This document shows positions 42,641 to 54,727 of a stretch of DNA of 64,000 nucleotides, piece after piece (the first letter of the stretch is position 1; the number at the start of each line of letters is the position of its first letter). The position numbers and the translations under genes were made by a program. The notes under the pieces were generated by a model. That model worked only from the letters and a program-made list of their open reading frames with translations, had not been told where the DNA came from and made no database searches. Source of the stretch: Spirometra erinaceieuropaei. Its lineage: Eukaryota > Platyhelminthes > Cestoda > Diphyllobothriidea > Diphyllobothriidae. The stretch spans positions 1,458,735-1,522,734 of the forward strand of contig CACRXP010000016.1 in assembly GCA_902702965.1 (NCBI GenBank), written 5' to 3'.

Positions 42641-43488
42641 GTTTGTATTTCTTGCCAATTGTGATCGCAAATTTCTCCTTACCCAGCACCAATGTTCTTC
42701 ACTTTGTATTACCATTTTCATTAACTCATTCTGATTATTTTGTATGGATCACACACCAGCAGTTCTGGCTTTTTGTTACTTACTTTTTTTCACAACTATT
42801 TTTCTGCATGCTGGTTTTTCACCGGCGATGCTTTCGATCAGTACTCAAGTAGGGCATCGTATCAGTGCCGGCCCATTTTCTTAGTGGTAATGTGAGGTTT
42901 GTTTAGCCCTACGGGTGTCTCTCGAGCCCATTTACGGAAATTCCTATTACACTAGCCCATTTCAGTGCTCCATGAATTGCATGCAATCAAGTATTTCCTG
43001 AACCCTTTGAATAGCACGCACCAAATACCTTAAGTCGGGCTGTGGCCGTGTAAGTAGTAAATGACGTTTTCAGGACGGAAGTGCTTTTTTGCTCCGAATA
43101 AGAACTTCATGGGGCACTGGGTTTCCTACAAAACGCGCTTTCTAAGGACTATTAATTTTATATGAGAATCGGGGCGAAGCTTGCATAAGCCAGAATGCCC
43201 GGTACTGGGGATGGTCGATTTCCCTGCCCTAGGCCACTTGGCGGTAACCTATTGGGAAGGGGGCCTGTGATGGTTGGACTGTGTTCTGCATCTTTCATGT
43301 GTGCATTTATCTAGAAAAACCTTATCTCAAGGCTATTTCAATGTTGGGTTATGTCAAGGGAGGAGGTCGACTTAATCCCATGCTGGATTGTGCGTAGTCG
43401 TCTCGTTAGTCAGGGAAGAAAGGAGCGTGAATCGGGTACCTTGAATAAATTAGGAACAGAAGGCTCAAGTCATGTGTGAGGCCCAGCA
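42641..43488. other. No gene recognised
   Basis: Downstream flank of the FAM185A-like gene; AT-rich at first, with no clear poly(A) signal close to the stop. No domain seen. Confidence 0.5.
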
Positions 43489-43640
43489 TGACAGTTCAAC
43501 CGTCCTTGCCGACGATGTCCACCGTGCTCCCCACAGCAGGGCGGGATCAGGGACGGTGACCTGCGCGGTGAGTTACTTCAGAGTGGTGGTAGACTCGCGC
43601 CGAGCGTGGTCCTATAAGCTCTGCGGTTTTAACAGGTGGC
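43489..43640 (+). repeat. R1 dispersed repeat, partial copy
   Basis: GACAGTTCAACCGTC through GACGATGTCCACCGTG to GTGGTAGACTCGCGC, matching the first third of R1. Confidence 0.6.
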
Positions 43641-44639
43641 AAAACTGTCTGGTATGCAGCATCACGCTCAACCAACACGTTGACGTCCACATCTCAGCAT
43701 AACAACTGGGACCAAAGTACTCCCACTGGGCTTGAATTCCCGTCGTGGCGTCCGGAGGGTCTTTCGGTTTCAGCTAGAGCTTTTTAAACTCCCCAATTTT
43801 CTTCGTATATGTGGCGCATTATCATCCGTCTAGATCTTGCCCTAACATCTTGTCGATTTGACGAACGGTTTGCAATATAGTTCTTACCTGAATTGGTGAT
43901 GCATTGGGTGTGAACTTATGCTGGTTATTATAACCGACGACTTTCGGAAGATGGTGGATTCGGTGTGCATCAGGCTTCGCACCAGTGATTTATGTGTCGA
44001 GGCTTCAAGCAACGACCTCTGGTTGTATATCTGACCCTGCTAGGATGGTCCTCGTGAGGAACGCCGTCGGCAGTTTTGTCAAGTAGATAGTAATGACGAC
44101 GTCGTCCGGGTCGACCATAATCGCAAGGTTTTGCTGGGCTTGGGAAGTCTCTGCAGGCCTACGGTGGCATCCCAGCTTGGCATTAGGGGCCCGATTCATT
44201 GCAGTCACGGGCGAGAGCTTGCGCTGCGGCAGCGTGATCACTGGGTTTACGGATACGTTTAGTTGGCCGTTCCACAGTAAGATACGGGTGGTCCTCGCCA
44301 GACGCATCGTCCCTCCTTGCTGCCAGACTCCTATTGTGGCTTCATGCAGGTTTGCTCTGCATGCTAATTACACCCCAATGACAGCCCTTGACCGGATGAC
44401 TAAACAATTTTAGGGTATTCGGTGTGTGCTTTCCAACTTGTTAATTTCTCTATCGGTCCTTATTACACCTCATTTTCAAAATGTCCTACAGAAAGGGTGG
44501 CATGTAGCCCCCTGGGTCACGCACGTAAAGTCGGGTCGTCATCCCATAAATTAGAGCATGTGGCGCTACCTACATCTACACCTGAGAAGGGGTGGGAAGT
44601 GCGCTTTGGGCAGATGGGAAGCACGCCGTCGACACGTCG
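43641..44639. other. No gene recognised
   Basis: Overlapping short ORFs on both strands near 44005-44413 show no recognisable domain. Confidence 0.45.
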
Positions 44640-46000
44640 ACCATGACTTACGAACATTAGACGTGGGGCCACAAATCTACGCGGAACAATCCAGGTCACA
44701 TTGCTCCGTCGAAGGGACTGCTCACTCTGTTAACCAGCCACCGGAGAAGGGCGCTCTCGTCTTCCGTGAACTGTCTTGGTACAAGGTGCACGCCATAGAC
44801 ACACAGAGTAAAGAGAGCCGGATTAAGTACACAGTAAACTTCTCTGGAGCAGTGAGTGCTAGTCGACGGAATCATCAAAAATAGCGATCTGGGAGTCGCT
44901 TTGCCCTCAGTGGGAAGTCCGAGATCGGGGGGGGGGGGTAAATCTGTCAACATCATCAGCGTCTACGGCCCACCAACGGCAAATCATGACAATGTAATGA
45001 ACAAGTTCTATGAAGATCTCTGTACTTTCTTTGCGACTGTAGCGAAAGTTGCCAAGTTAATTGTCCTTGATGAATTCAATGGCTGCTCAGGCACAAAGTT
45101 GCCTGGAAAGTAGTGGATAGAACGTTAGATCGTCATGTATTCGGCAGCTGCAATGGAGACGATGTCACGTTGGTGCTGGCATCATTAAAACCAAAACCGG
45201 AAGGAAGGTAACGTGGATGCGCCCTCATTCGCATCGCTGACACTCGCTAGATCATGCACTCATCGGGTGGTTATATCACCAGGTGCCCGTGACAACGGTG
45301 AAGAGCGGTGTCAGAGGGCGTTCCAGCGTGGGATATTTGCGGTAACCAATGTACTAGCCCCAACCCCCTCACTCTCATGTCCGTCGCCACAATTTTTGCC
45401 AACCGTGGGGAGCGGTCCGGAATGAGCACCGAACAGGTGGAAAGTTATCCGAGGGCTGATGCGAGCAGGCAGGAAGTGCGTGTCGGCGATAACCTGGGGA
45501 TACGTGCCCATGGCAGGGATCGGTGGAACTCGCCTGGCATCTCTGGATAACTTGCCCAACCTGAAGAACAGCAGTTCAAGTGAAATCAGGATCGAGGACT
45601 ACATGGTCAGTCAGGCCTGCAGCACTCTACCGGCGAATAGCTGCGGCATCCTTAACACGAAACTGAGGACTTTGCAGACTTGTCGTCCCGACTACGCCCG
45701 ATTACGTGGTTGAGAAACATTCTGCAAAAACCACACAGAAAGCCAGAACTATTTTCATCCCAGTTGCCGCGGAAATATTATGAAAATGGGAGAAAGGTTC
45801 CCGGATACTAAGGTCCTAGAAAGGACGTGTATGACCGGCAGGTATGCAAATCTGAAACATGTGGAACTGCGACGGTGCGATCATCTCGTGAGGACGCTTG
45901 ACGAGCGCTCGTTTAGGCGATTATTCCACGGTAGGTCCGATGTGGATGTTCACAGTAAGGGAGGACGAAAGCAACGACAACTGCATCTGTAACTCGACCA
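44640..46000 (+). pseudogene. RTE-like LINE: endonuclease and RT C-terminal remnants
   Basis: Plus-strand pieces in order. 44640-44880 reads SVNQPPEKGALVFRELSWYK, the start of the endonuclease. 44930-45110 reads KSVNIISVYGPPTANHD and KLIVLDEFNG, where GDFN is now DEFN. Then comes a stretch of uncertain frame. 45780-45992 reads RFPDTKVLERTCMTGRYANL and RRCDHLVRTLDER, matching the RT C-terminal segment (DTEVLERTAILS) of the element at 17.9-19.5 kb. Stops and frameshifts throughout; most of the RT core is lost. Confidence 0.65.
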
Positions 46001-47010
46001 AGGGACCTAGGAAGGCCTCTCATAGAATCAGGTTTGGCCTGCAGCCGTAAAAGTGGACCAGCAATCCTCGAGACGAACTAAACTGAGAAAGCTAAGGCGA
46101 GACGACAATGCGCAAGACTGGATTTTTAACTAGCACGTAAAACGTAGATTAGCATCGTTGAACAGTTGGGTCCGCCGAAATGTCAACGTGACCAAATCAT
46201 ACTCCACACTATATAAGACAATCACTTCCACTGCCGGTATCATCACAAAAGGCACCCTCACCGGTTGCCAGTGTTAAGAGAACGATTGAAGTATCCTGAA
46301 CTCATCTTCCCACTCATTCCCTGAGCTAAGTACTGGTCTTCGGGATTCAGTACCGCCCACTCGCTAGCAGCATCGCGTAAGCAGCCACCCTCAAAACCTA
46401 GCCAAGTGTAGCTCGCTAAAACGCTGATATAGTTCTCCGGTTCTTAGTACTTGGTCTTCGTTGTCGGAGGACCCCTTAAGTTCATAGATTCAAATTTCCT
46501 GTCATGGAATGAAACCGCCCTGGATGCTACTAAGACCGGTTTAGTAATCCATGATTACCGTAAAGCCGGATGAATAGCCGATGCAGCCGAAATCTCAGTC
46601 CACAGTGCGTATCAACTACTGATTGCCGCGAGATTCGCAGAGCCCCAAGTGGATTTATTCCATGTCGAATCCTAACCCAAAAAGCTGGCTGAGACAAAAA
46701 CGAACGCCTGGTTAGTCGAAGAACAGATTAGGAAGGACACCAGGCCGAAATGGATGGCGGTTCTGGTTTCATAAAAACTACACATGGCCCTCTGTTAAAG
46801 TCTACTGTTAGAATTACTGCGGCTGACATTCAAAGGACAAAGCTGAACCTTCCAAGCTGCCATAACTGTGGTAACATGACCACCACCGCCAGCAGCGTAA
46901 GCAAAAACAGAATAAAAACGGGACAAAGTCGCCGAACAGAGAAAGCAAAGGATCAAAATCATCTTAATAATAAATAAATTTACAAGGGTCTGTACACAGT
47001 GCGGTCTGAC
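46001..47010. other. No gene recognised; RIOK2 3' flank
   Basis: Short ORFs without domains. No clear minus-strand AATAAA was found just beyond the RIOK2 stop, so the transcript end is not placed. Confidence 0.45.
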
Positions 47011-47199
47011 TCAGCCGAAGATTTTGCCTTCCGCGACTACGTCAGCTCGTGCCTGTTTCTTTCTGTTGGCTCGCAGCTGACGCTTGACTCGTAAACGGAA
47101 CCGTTCCTGCTGCCTCTTCTTCTCCTCGCGCCGGAGTCGTTCGCGCACCTCGTGCTTGTCGATTAGAGTGTCCGCCGGGGACTTCACGGGGTGGCTCAT
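47011..47199 (-). CDS. RIOK2: RIOK2 probable last exon
   Basis: A polypyrimidine tract and AG directly precede 47199. The frame from there runs 62 residues to TGA at 47011-47013. The product is strongly basic and probably helical (RERLRREEKKRQQERFRLRV, then KRQLRANRKKQAR). The basic C-terminal tail of RIOK2 proteins has the same character. It begins in phase 0, which fits the phase-0 donor of the acidic exon at 48828. Its first codon is ATG, so it could also be a separate small gene; the splice-site fit makes a terminal exon more likely. Confidence 0.55.
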   Translation of the reverse strand: MSHPVKSPADTLIDKHEVRERLRREEKKRQQERFRLRVKRQLRANRKKQARADVVAEGKIFG

Positions 47200-48229
47200 C
47201 TGAGTGAGTTAACAAAAAGTCATCAACACCTACTAGTGACTGAACGGACGCAAGGGCTCTCCGTTGGTGAACATTGTCAAACTGATATAAATCAGTCTTA
47301 TACCGAAAAACTGAGACGTTATGCCAATTGTTGGGACACGATTCCTGCACTAATGTCTACCGCCCACCTTCGGAAACTAGAAAGTGCACTTATGTGTAGG
47401 CCAGTCGGAGTCGGTTACCCTAATCGTTCTGAGGTCCTTTTTGGAGCAACTTTGGATAATGAATGAGTGCGTGAATAAATACTCGCCAGGTGCCTTGGTG
47501 ATAACAAACGTCGGCTCAAGTAAGTGGTTATGACCCAGTTGACACGCCTCATCTGTGAACAATCTGCGTTTTAGGCATGTTGGAAGACACACGCAAGTCT
47601 GCTTAGTTATAAACGAATTAACGTGCCGACAATGGACCTCGCCACTTGTGACGGTTGAACTTCAGTTTCTACCCCTAGATTGTTATCATTATCATTGTTA
47701 TTGATGAATGAAAGCGGATACGCCCGAAACAGTCTGTCTTAATCAGTCCGCCTCTCTGCTAGCATCATTCTGCCACCAAAACTGTTAACGACTGGGGGCC
47801 GCATCTGCCACATTCAATTCGCTGTGCTGACACGGCAATAGCTTAAGTGCGATGACCATAAATTGCGTCAGCGTTTGGTTAAATGCTGGCGTTTGCCAGT
47901 AATTTCTCCCGCGCAGCCTGTTTATCTTGTGACTGAATCAACTTGTGCCACTTCTCACTGTCGCCAACACTTGCACACGTCGGCCAGTTTGGGTGTCGTC
48001 GTAATATATAGGCCTTCCCGAATTCGACCCGCCTTGGGCAGGTGACAGCTCAGGACTTGTTAGTCCGGGGAGGTCGACGTGCCGATTAGTCGATTTAACG
48101 TACGTGGAATCATTCAGTTAACTAAGTGCCTCGACTATGGGTTTCTGTGCGTAATGAACCTTTGAAAGTGGGCAGAGACCTAACTTCTCAAAATGCCTCC
48201 CGTCTAACTCCTATGACTTTTCCCGCCAA

Positions 48230-48800
48230 ACCGCTAAGACCACCCCAAGTGCGTTAACTCCTTTTCTTGCTCCTGCGGAGTAAGTTATATTAGCCGCACG
48301 AGTAGGCGCCTATCCAAAGGAATACGGAAACATCTCCCGACATGGTTATGAAAAGGCGAAGTTAGAAGCATAAACACGACCATCCTTGTACACATTGTTG
48401 ATTTCGGGCATCGTGGGGAGCCCAACGCAGCCTTCCGTGCGATTCACATTGTACCACTGAACTACCGTAAGTCATTGGGTCAACGCCTGCTAATAAGAGC
48501 CAATCTTGTGAGCACAGAAGAATCTGGTAAGAGTACCACGCCTAACATGACCAGAAGACGGTTAAATGCATGCACTCTTCTGCGCCCTCTACCCCCGTCC
48601 CCTTAACCCCCAATGCCTCTTATTCCAACCTCCTCCCCCTGTTCTCACACTCACTTTTATGAAAAGACCAGCTGTAGTCGATTTTTCTACTTCTCACGGG
48701 TTTCACTTGTACCCTTTCACACATGGATGCACTGGCCCAATGAGAGTTTGTCTAAAGTACATGTATGCTCGCTAACTGGTCTTCTGGAGCTTTTCGATTT
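48230..48800 (+). mobile_element. PLE endonuclease and 3' end remnant, inside RIOK2 intron
   Basis: The plus strand reads NSFSCSCGVSYISRTSRRLS, an interrupted linker, AAFRAI and KSLGQRLL, in the order of the PLE endonuclease at 4393-4794. It then follows that element's 3' untranslated region. The catalytic GYIGRT has become SYISRT, and there is a stop in the middle. Its 3' end lies within about 30 bases of the splice donor of the acidic RIOK2 exon, on the opposite strand. Confidence 0.65.
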
Positions 48801-48827
48801 ACTGAATAAGACAAAATTCCATGTTAC

Positions 48828-49170
48828 CTTGGACGATGTTATTGTTCCTCTGCTTTCAACCTCCTCATCTGCCGAATTGTCAACTTCTTCCTCAGAATCC
48901 AGACTGTGGAATTCGTCAGAACTGTCTTCGGAGTTTTCACCCTCCTCGTCTTCTTGTGCCCCATCACCCTCATCTTCCGTCCCCGTCTCGTCAGAATCAG
49001 TTTCGTCGCTAGATCCACTGTCGTCCTCGTTCTCTTGGTGAAGGGCCAGTGAGGCGACGTTGCCCACCAGGACGTCCGAATCGTCCGTGCCATTCTGGCC
49101 GCGTGTTTTAGTCTTGGACGTGTTTTGGTAGCCTGGAGCCCGCAGCTGAACGTCTAGAGAGCCCGTTCGA
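48828..49170 (-). CDS. RIOK2: RIOK2 probable acidic exon
   Basis: 343 bases between a strong acceptor (CCTTTTTAG before 49170) and a donor (TCCAAG|GTAACA at 48828/48827). The frame encodes 114 residues. The first ~35 are polar (RTGSLDVQLRAPGYQNTSK), then over 60 residues of mostly Asp, Glu and Ser follow (EDDSGSSDETDSDETGTEDE and beyond). RIOK2 has an acidic, poorly conserved stretch between kinase and C-terminus. The entry phase (one base, T) completes the GG left by the kinase exon at 53544, and the exit is phase 0, as the last exon requires. No part of this is a recognised domain, so the link rests on strand, order, phase and composition. Confidence 0.6.
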
Positions 49171-49244
49171 CTAAAAAGGACGAAAATAGTCGCAAATTAC
49201 GTCTTGTCAGAGCAGAGTGCGGTCGACAGCCGGCTTCTCGCGAT

Positions 49245-49400
49245 CTAATGGCAGGCGCATGAAATTTAACGTCAAAAAAATGTGTGTGGTAATGCACATA
49301 CTATCAGCAAGGTGAATAATAAATGTACCCTCACGACAGTATCTCCTGGACAATCAACCACTTGAAAGCGTAGAGGTTCAAAAAGATCTTGGCAAAAATA
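49245..49400 (+). mobile_element. LINE RT fragment
   Basis: Matches 50690-50815 (GCACATA(C/A)TATCAGCA, GTGAATAATAA, CCTC..GACAGT, AACCACTTGAAA, CAAAAAGATCTTGGC). It corresponds to the segment just after the RT palm. Isolated fragment in a RIOK2 intron. Confidence 0.6.
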
Positions 49401-50599
49401 CGAGTTCCGGGAAGCAGTTGGGAGGCAAGAGACGAGGTCATTCAAACAAAGACGTTAATAGAGTGGGAGCGAATGTTCCAGGTGTAGGTGCATGTTTAAG
49501 GAAGATGGGGATGGAGGAGGGGGGGAACAAGAAGAAGGATAAGAGGTAGAGGGAGAAAAAGGAGATTAAGAAAATGAAGAAGAGAGAGAAGGGGAAGATC
49601 GCCCAAGCACCAGAAATACTTTTTTACTTTTCCAAGTTTTCCAAGCCGTGCAGGACTCCATCGTCAGCGGTAATAGCACCAACAGAAACAGCGGTAGTTG
49701 CAGGCGGTGTGTGCTAAACGAAGATGGAGGGATGGAGGTTGCTGCTAAGGGCTCTGTTTGTCGACGCCAAATCGAGTCATCGATTAACTGAGTTTTCATT
49801 CGAGGCCCAGGCTTCGATCCACCCGTTTCACTTCCGGCGTGAGTGATCATCTTGATGGCTGTGGTGTTGAACTCGTGACTCCTTACGAAGGTTTAGGCAG
49901 ACATTCGTGATTATTCGTCACCTCATCGCACAGCCAACTTATGCTCGTGTATGCGAGATGCCCGAAAGCGCTCAGTCTGACTTTTGTAATTACGAAGACA
50001 GCTAAAGAGCGATCCACACGAATCGCTACGCCCGACAGCTGCTTGGAGTTTACTCGAACCCTGATGTTAAATATCCTGCAGAGCGTGGTTGCTTGGGGCC
50101 GGTGGGTAATTCCAACACCCAGTTCGCAGCAATGTGTTCGGTCGCCTCTGAGGCGTCTTTATGTATGATAGGGCATGCGATATCATTGGTGGTTTCACCG
50201 GTGCTCTCTGGAGACGAACATGTGGACATCGGATTATAAACGACATTCTGCATAAATTGGTAGCGAAGATATCGAACCCCACGTGTTTTTTCTTCCGAGA
50301 TTCCGCAGTGAGTCTGGAGTCGTGTGAAGAGTGATCTCACTCAGCTCCGTTTGCAAGGCGCAAGAAGGCTGCTGTGAAAGTGGGAACCTGTGTAGTGTTT
50401 GGGGTCTTACGTACTATAAACCATAGTCTCAATTTCATCGTTGGGACTTTGCCTAACGACCAATAGATCCCAAAGATCCACGGATATTCTGCAGCCTATT
50501 ATATCTGGCGGCAATAAACGCGCTATCAGCGCAACGATACCAGAAGATCAGCTACTGCAGGACCAGTTCTGCCAGGTAACCGGAGACTGGGAAGCAGTC
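49401..50599. other. No gene recognised, within a RIOK2 intron
   Basis: Contains a purine-rich tract near 49500-49600. No domain or exon with both splice sites was recognised. Confidence 0.4.
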
Positions 50600-51385
50600 T
50601 TGAGTGCCCTTGGTCTGCTTAAAGCTGAAGTAAGGTTTTTCAGCAAAACACAGCCGCATGGCGCGAGAAATACTGCATGAAATTCAGCGTTAAAAATACG
50701 TGGCAACGCACATAATATCAGCATGGCGAATAATAACTGCACCCTCAGGACAGTTTTTTCTGGAAAGTCAACCACTTGAAAACATAGATGTGCAAAAAGA
50801 TCTTGGCGTATTCATGTAAGAGGACTCAAGCGTCACCACAGAGTGTTTTAAAGTCACAGATCGGTCAATGTCAGTCCTGAGCGCGATACGAAGAGCGTTT
50901 ATTAAGTTGTTGTCGTTAGCAGGACCTATGGCGCATTTGTGCGGCCGCACCTGGAATATGCGATGCAGGCTTGACGGCCGTGGCTTCGGAAGGGTATGTG
51001 TATGGCGAAGTGCTACAAAGGCTGCTCATGAAATCAAAAATTTCACGTACGAGCAGTGCCTGACGACCTCGAATCTCCGTCCCCTCCACTGCAGGCAGGA
51101 CAGAAGTGACCTCATAGCAACATTTCTGTTTCTAAGATGACTTGATCTGGATGTCGGCCGAGAAAATCCTTATGAAATGGTACCAAAGAACTGTGCACAC
51201 AAATCGACGTTCCTTCTTTTTCCCGCAGAGGTCATTCACCTATGGAATTCTTTGTCGACGTATGTTATTAATTCCACCACCATGAGTGCGTTCTAGGGGC
51301 ATCTGGATAATCACCTGTCAAAAGGCGGCCCGAACTCCCCAGGCCCGATCTAGCGGATTACTGAAATGACCATAGACCTACTACT
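50600..51385 (+). pseudogene. LINE RT C-terminal part and 3' end, decayed
   Basis: Plus-strand order: a post-palm segment, QPLENIDVQKDLGVFM, TDRSMSVLSAIRRAF, NFTYEQCLTTSNLRPLHCRQ, AEVIHLWNSLSTYV and the final GHLDNHL. This is the C-terminal order of CR1-like ORF2s (compare KDLGVWAADS and WNDLPETVV of LINE B). Multiple stops; it lies in a RIOK2 intron on the opposite strand. Confidence 0.65.
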
Positions 51386-52699
51386 AACATGAATTCAACA
51401 GATCCTTCTGTGTACACTAACCTTAACCCTGACGAATGTTTTCAGTGCGAACGCAGTGAACGATTATTTTCGCCGTTATTTCGCAAACGCCACACCCTTC
51501 TCGCATTTATGTTCCACCACTGGAGTTATGCATTCTGCACCCTAAAACGATATGCAAAATTTCTGCAATTTAACTATTTTCATTCACACCTGTACCGTTT
51601 AAATGGAGTTTTCAGGGCTTCTGCAATTTGCTCCAAATATACTGGCTGATAGACGTGCTGCCAAAAAGGCACTGTTGGAGTGAACATCCTAAAAACAGAT
51701 GGATAGATGGAGCATCCAACTCCCAAAAAAGTCCCCACCACATACGGAGGCTCTTAACTTCTATATTTCGTTGGCGTGAGAATACGCAATCAGGGCTTGA
51801 GGGGAATGGGGCATCAAGTTAAGAATTAGCTTTTTAAAGAAACCTTATTCATGCCGGTCTAAAAAACTAAATTATTGAGGATGAGTGACCATAAATCCCA
51901 AATACTATTGATGCTTTTATGAGGGGAGGCTGGGCAGGATAGGGAACTTACGGCACTGCAGCTAAGGACTTTGGAGGGATTGATTCAGGCTCGATGTCCA
52001 GGTACCGGCTGAAAAAGCTAAGGATTCCGTTCAGATCCCGTTCATAAATTCTAAAAAGAGGTTAACAAAGGTTCCGTTCAAAACTTTAATAAAGCAGTAG
52101 GGTTCGTGTAATGGGGGTGAAAGCATGCAGACGGCACGACTGCTGGTCTGCAGTTCTTCTAACAATTTCGACATGAATTCGCAAACTATTTACTTTTTAT
52201 CTAACGCTGTAACCCCGCCTAAGTAATTGCTTCTGCTTAATTCTATGGTTCATGGATTTCGGTGCCTAAAGCACTTATTCGTTTTTGCATATTAGACCCT
52301 GGAGTCAATGGCATCGTGAACCAGCGCGGTCAGTGTCTTTCCAGTCTCCGACACTGTCAGCGCCGGCGTCATCTCCTGGCTTGGCTTCGCTTCACCTCTT
52401 GGTTACAGAGCAGGGAAGGGCCTCTGTTCAGATCGTCAGTCGGTGAAAGACACCGGAGAAGGCTGAAGGCCATGGAGTTCCGATTTCGAGACACCGTTCT
52501 TCGGCCGATGAATTCTTTGAAACCACCGACCATCAGTTTGGCCACTGCAGCGTTCGAATAGACAGGGGGGCGAAAACTAGATGGTTAAGCACGGACTATA
52601 GTTCCTCGGTGGAGCTTCAAGGTAGGTCGACTTCAAACTAGGATAAGTGTCCGTTCACCGATCTGGTCGTAAGATGTGACATGCGTGGTCCGTTCTTAG
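51386..52699. other. No gene recognised, within a RIOK2 intron
   Basis: ORFs at 51389-51649 and 52262-52561 have no recognisable domain and no matching splice sites. Confidence 0.4.
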
Positions 52700-52704
52700 C
52701 GCAG

Positions 52705-52840
52705 CCAAGAAGACGTGGGTCAGTGGCTCAAATGGTAGAAAAACCAGCTCGGATGTTGGACAAACAACTGGTTCCAATTCAAGTCTCGAGTTTCCAGGCC
52801 TGGGATTGTAGTTCGGCTGAATGATAATGAGAGTAATTAG
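52705..52840 (+). repeat. tRNA-like segment, possible SINE head
   Basis: AGTGGCTCAAATGGTAGA resembles a Pol III A box, and GGTTCCAATTCAAGTC, about 45 bases later, resembles a B box. Helices are not convincing, so it is a tRNA-derived repeat rather than a tRNA. Unrelated in sequence to the SINE family at 24 and 28 kb. Confidence 0.4.
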
Positions 52841-53543
52841 TCTCTCTGGCTTTTTCCTAGAAAGGCTTCTATAGATTGAGTTTTTCGGCATGCTCAAGGT
52901 CTCGGAAAATGCCCTCGTGGTGACGGAATGAAGTGACTCAAGCTGCATCTGTCATCTAATAAGACCGCTGCCTCATGTTATGCCAGCACTGACGATGAAT
53001 TGGAACTCTCCTCATTGTATGCTAGAACTTTAGCTCGTGAAAGTCATCGAGGGGTCCGAATCAAATTCAGAATTCTCATGGGCAAAAAAGGTGGCGTCGG
53101 GAACATCGTTGACAGATTTTTCTCGCCTAGGCCGCATGCTGTTGCGAATAGGCAGAGACGGGCAGTCACCGTTGTCAAACAAGATGTCGCTGTCTTGGGA
53201 CTCATTAAGGGGTGAATATTTGACTGGGAGGCCCCCCCACCAGGACCCATACCCCTTCCACAGCGAGAGGAAATTCCAGTGATCCTTCTTCGGTAGTTGA
53301 ATTACTTCCCGCTCGGGCAATATGGTTTTGAAGATCGAGAACAATTTGCGCGTCCATATCGAGTAAGAAGTACGGCAGGTATTAAAACGAAAAATCGAAA
53401 AAAAAATCGAAATCTGAAATATGACCGGTTGCCCATAAGACATGACGTGAACAGACTTCTAGCCTTTTTGGCCCAAATGATCAGTGAAGCGGCGAATATA
53501 AATTAAAGCAAAAAGGGCAAATTTGGTCTAAAAGACAGCTCAC

Positions 53544-54702
53544 CCCTGAGCAGTTCGATGATCCCGACTGATCATTTGGGGGAAGTCGATGAGAATGAGC
53601 TTAACCATCTCCAGATCAATCTGCTCGTCTGTCCCCTCTTCTTCGGGCCCAAAGCTGTCGAGTGTCCTGTCCGAATGAGAAATACCGCTAACCAGAAGAT
53701 TGAACTCATTAAAGTCCCCGTGCACGAGGCCAGCACGAGTGATGCGGTTGAGGATATCTACGGCTTGTTTGTAGAGGAGGCTGGCCACGGCGCCGTCGCT
53801 GGCTCGTAGAATGGACGGTAGGACGCGGCAGAGGGGAATGGCATTGTCGAGGAGGGACATTACTACGGCATTTCGATTGCAGGCCAGTGGACGAGGAACA
53901 GGCAACCCACTATCGTAAAGAACCTGCATCATGCCGTATTCACGCGAGGCGGCCAGACGGTCGAGGTAGAGCCACGAGCAAGTGTTTCTGTGCTGGTGAT
54001 ACTCGCGCTTCTCTCTCACCTTCCTAAAGGAGGTTCGACCGAGACGATGGAACTTGATAACGACGTAGTCTCCCTTGGCGGGTAATCCCTCCGGGGTACA
54101 AGCAGGGTCCCCATTTTCGTCCGGCCGACCGGCGCGATCACCTGCGACGGCCAGGTAGACGTCAGACTCCTTTCCAGCTCCAATCATGGAGCCGAGATCG
54201 ATCAGCTGTCCAGACTTGATGAGAGCGTGGAGGGCGAGGTAGTCATAACCTAGATTTGTCAACCGATAGCCGGAATAGGCTGAAAATAGAGAAAAAATAC
54301 GCAAGGCTATCTGGCGGGCAACTCAGGGCTTCTTTTTTGCATTAACAGACACAATAATCAGGCCTACTGTTGTGGCCATTTCACTGTGCAGCTTAACAAA
54401 TAAGATCATGGTCATCATCGTTGCGGAGAACTCACCTCTCCGAGCGTCAGTTTCGTAGGCCAATAGACCGTGCGGCACGAGTTCGTCCCTGAGTAACTTG
54501 AGAAAGCTGGAGCCACGTCGAGCGCAACGAGAGATTTTGTGCACAAGATCGGCCGGAACAAATTCGTGGTTTTTCATGCCCATTTCTACCTAAAAGCAAG
54601 AAGGTGACTATCCAGCGCAATGTTAAGACCTACTGCCATAAGTACGCGCCAGGCTTCATTTGTCATATAGCGAAAGTAGTCGATCTTTATGGCCTTCGGC
54701 AT
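53544..54702 (-). CDS. RIOK2: RIOK2, exons 1-3: winged helix and RIO kinase domain
   Basis: Three exons join in phase: 54702-54634, 54589-54436, 54279-53544, with GT..AG introns of 44 and 156 nt; 320 residues are encoded. Residues 1-100 match the RIO2 winged-helix N-terminus (MPKAIKIDYFRYM, VEMGMKNHEFVP, GYRLTNLGYDYLAL). The kinase has the nucleotide loop GAGKESDVYL (108-117), catalytic-type Lys150 in VIKFHRLGRTSFR, the HGDFNEFN loop with Asp263 and Asn268, and IDFPQM with Asp306. RIOK2 acts in cytoplasmic maturation of the 40S ribosomal subunit. Insertions near 121-144 and 272-300 lengthen it relative to typical family members. The ATG at 54702 fits the family start; an acceptor-like TTCTTTTAG lies 23 bases upstream, so the message may be trans-spliced or have a 5' UTR intron. 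The next conserved segment (YFDRDV-like) was not found. Confidence 0.92.
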
Positions 54703-54727
54703 CTTGTAGATCCTTTCAATAAAATCT

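Noticed and set aside
48613..49041. Plus-strand Ser-rich ORF opposite the acidic RIOK2 exon
   Set aside because: A Ser-rich antisense reading of GAG/GAC codons; splice sites and phase support the minus strand.
53290..53372. YFLLDMDAQIVLDL-like reading resembling the YFDRDV segment expected after the RIO2 kinase core
   Set aside because: An in-frame stop lies just upstream, with no AG acceptor between stop and motif; the match may be chance.
53030..53443. Minus-strand 137-codon ORF as a further RIOK2 exon
   Set aside because: Its acidic tail is suggestive, but there is no good acceptor, no good donor before the stop, and no kinase motif.
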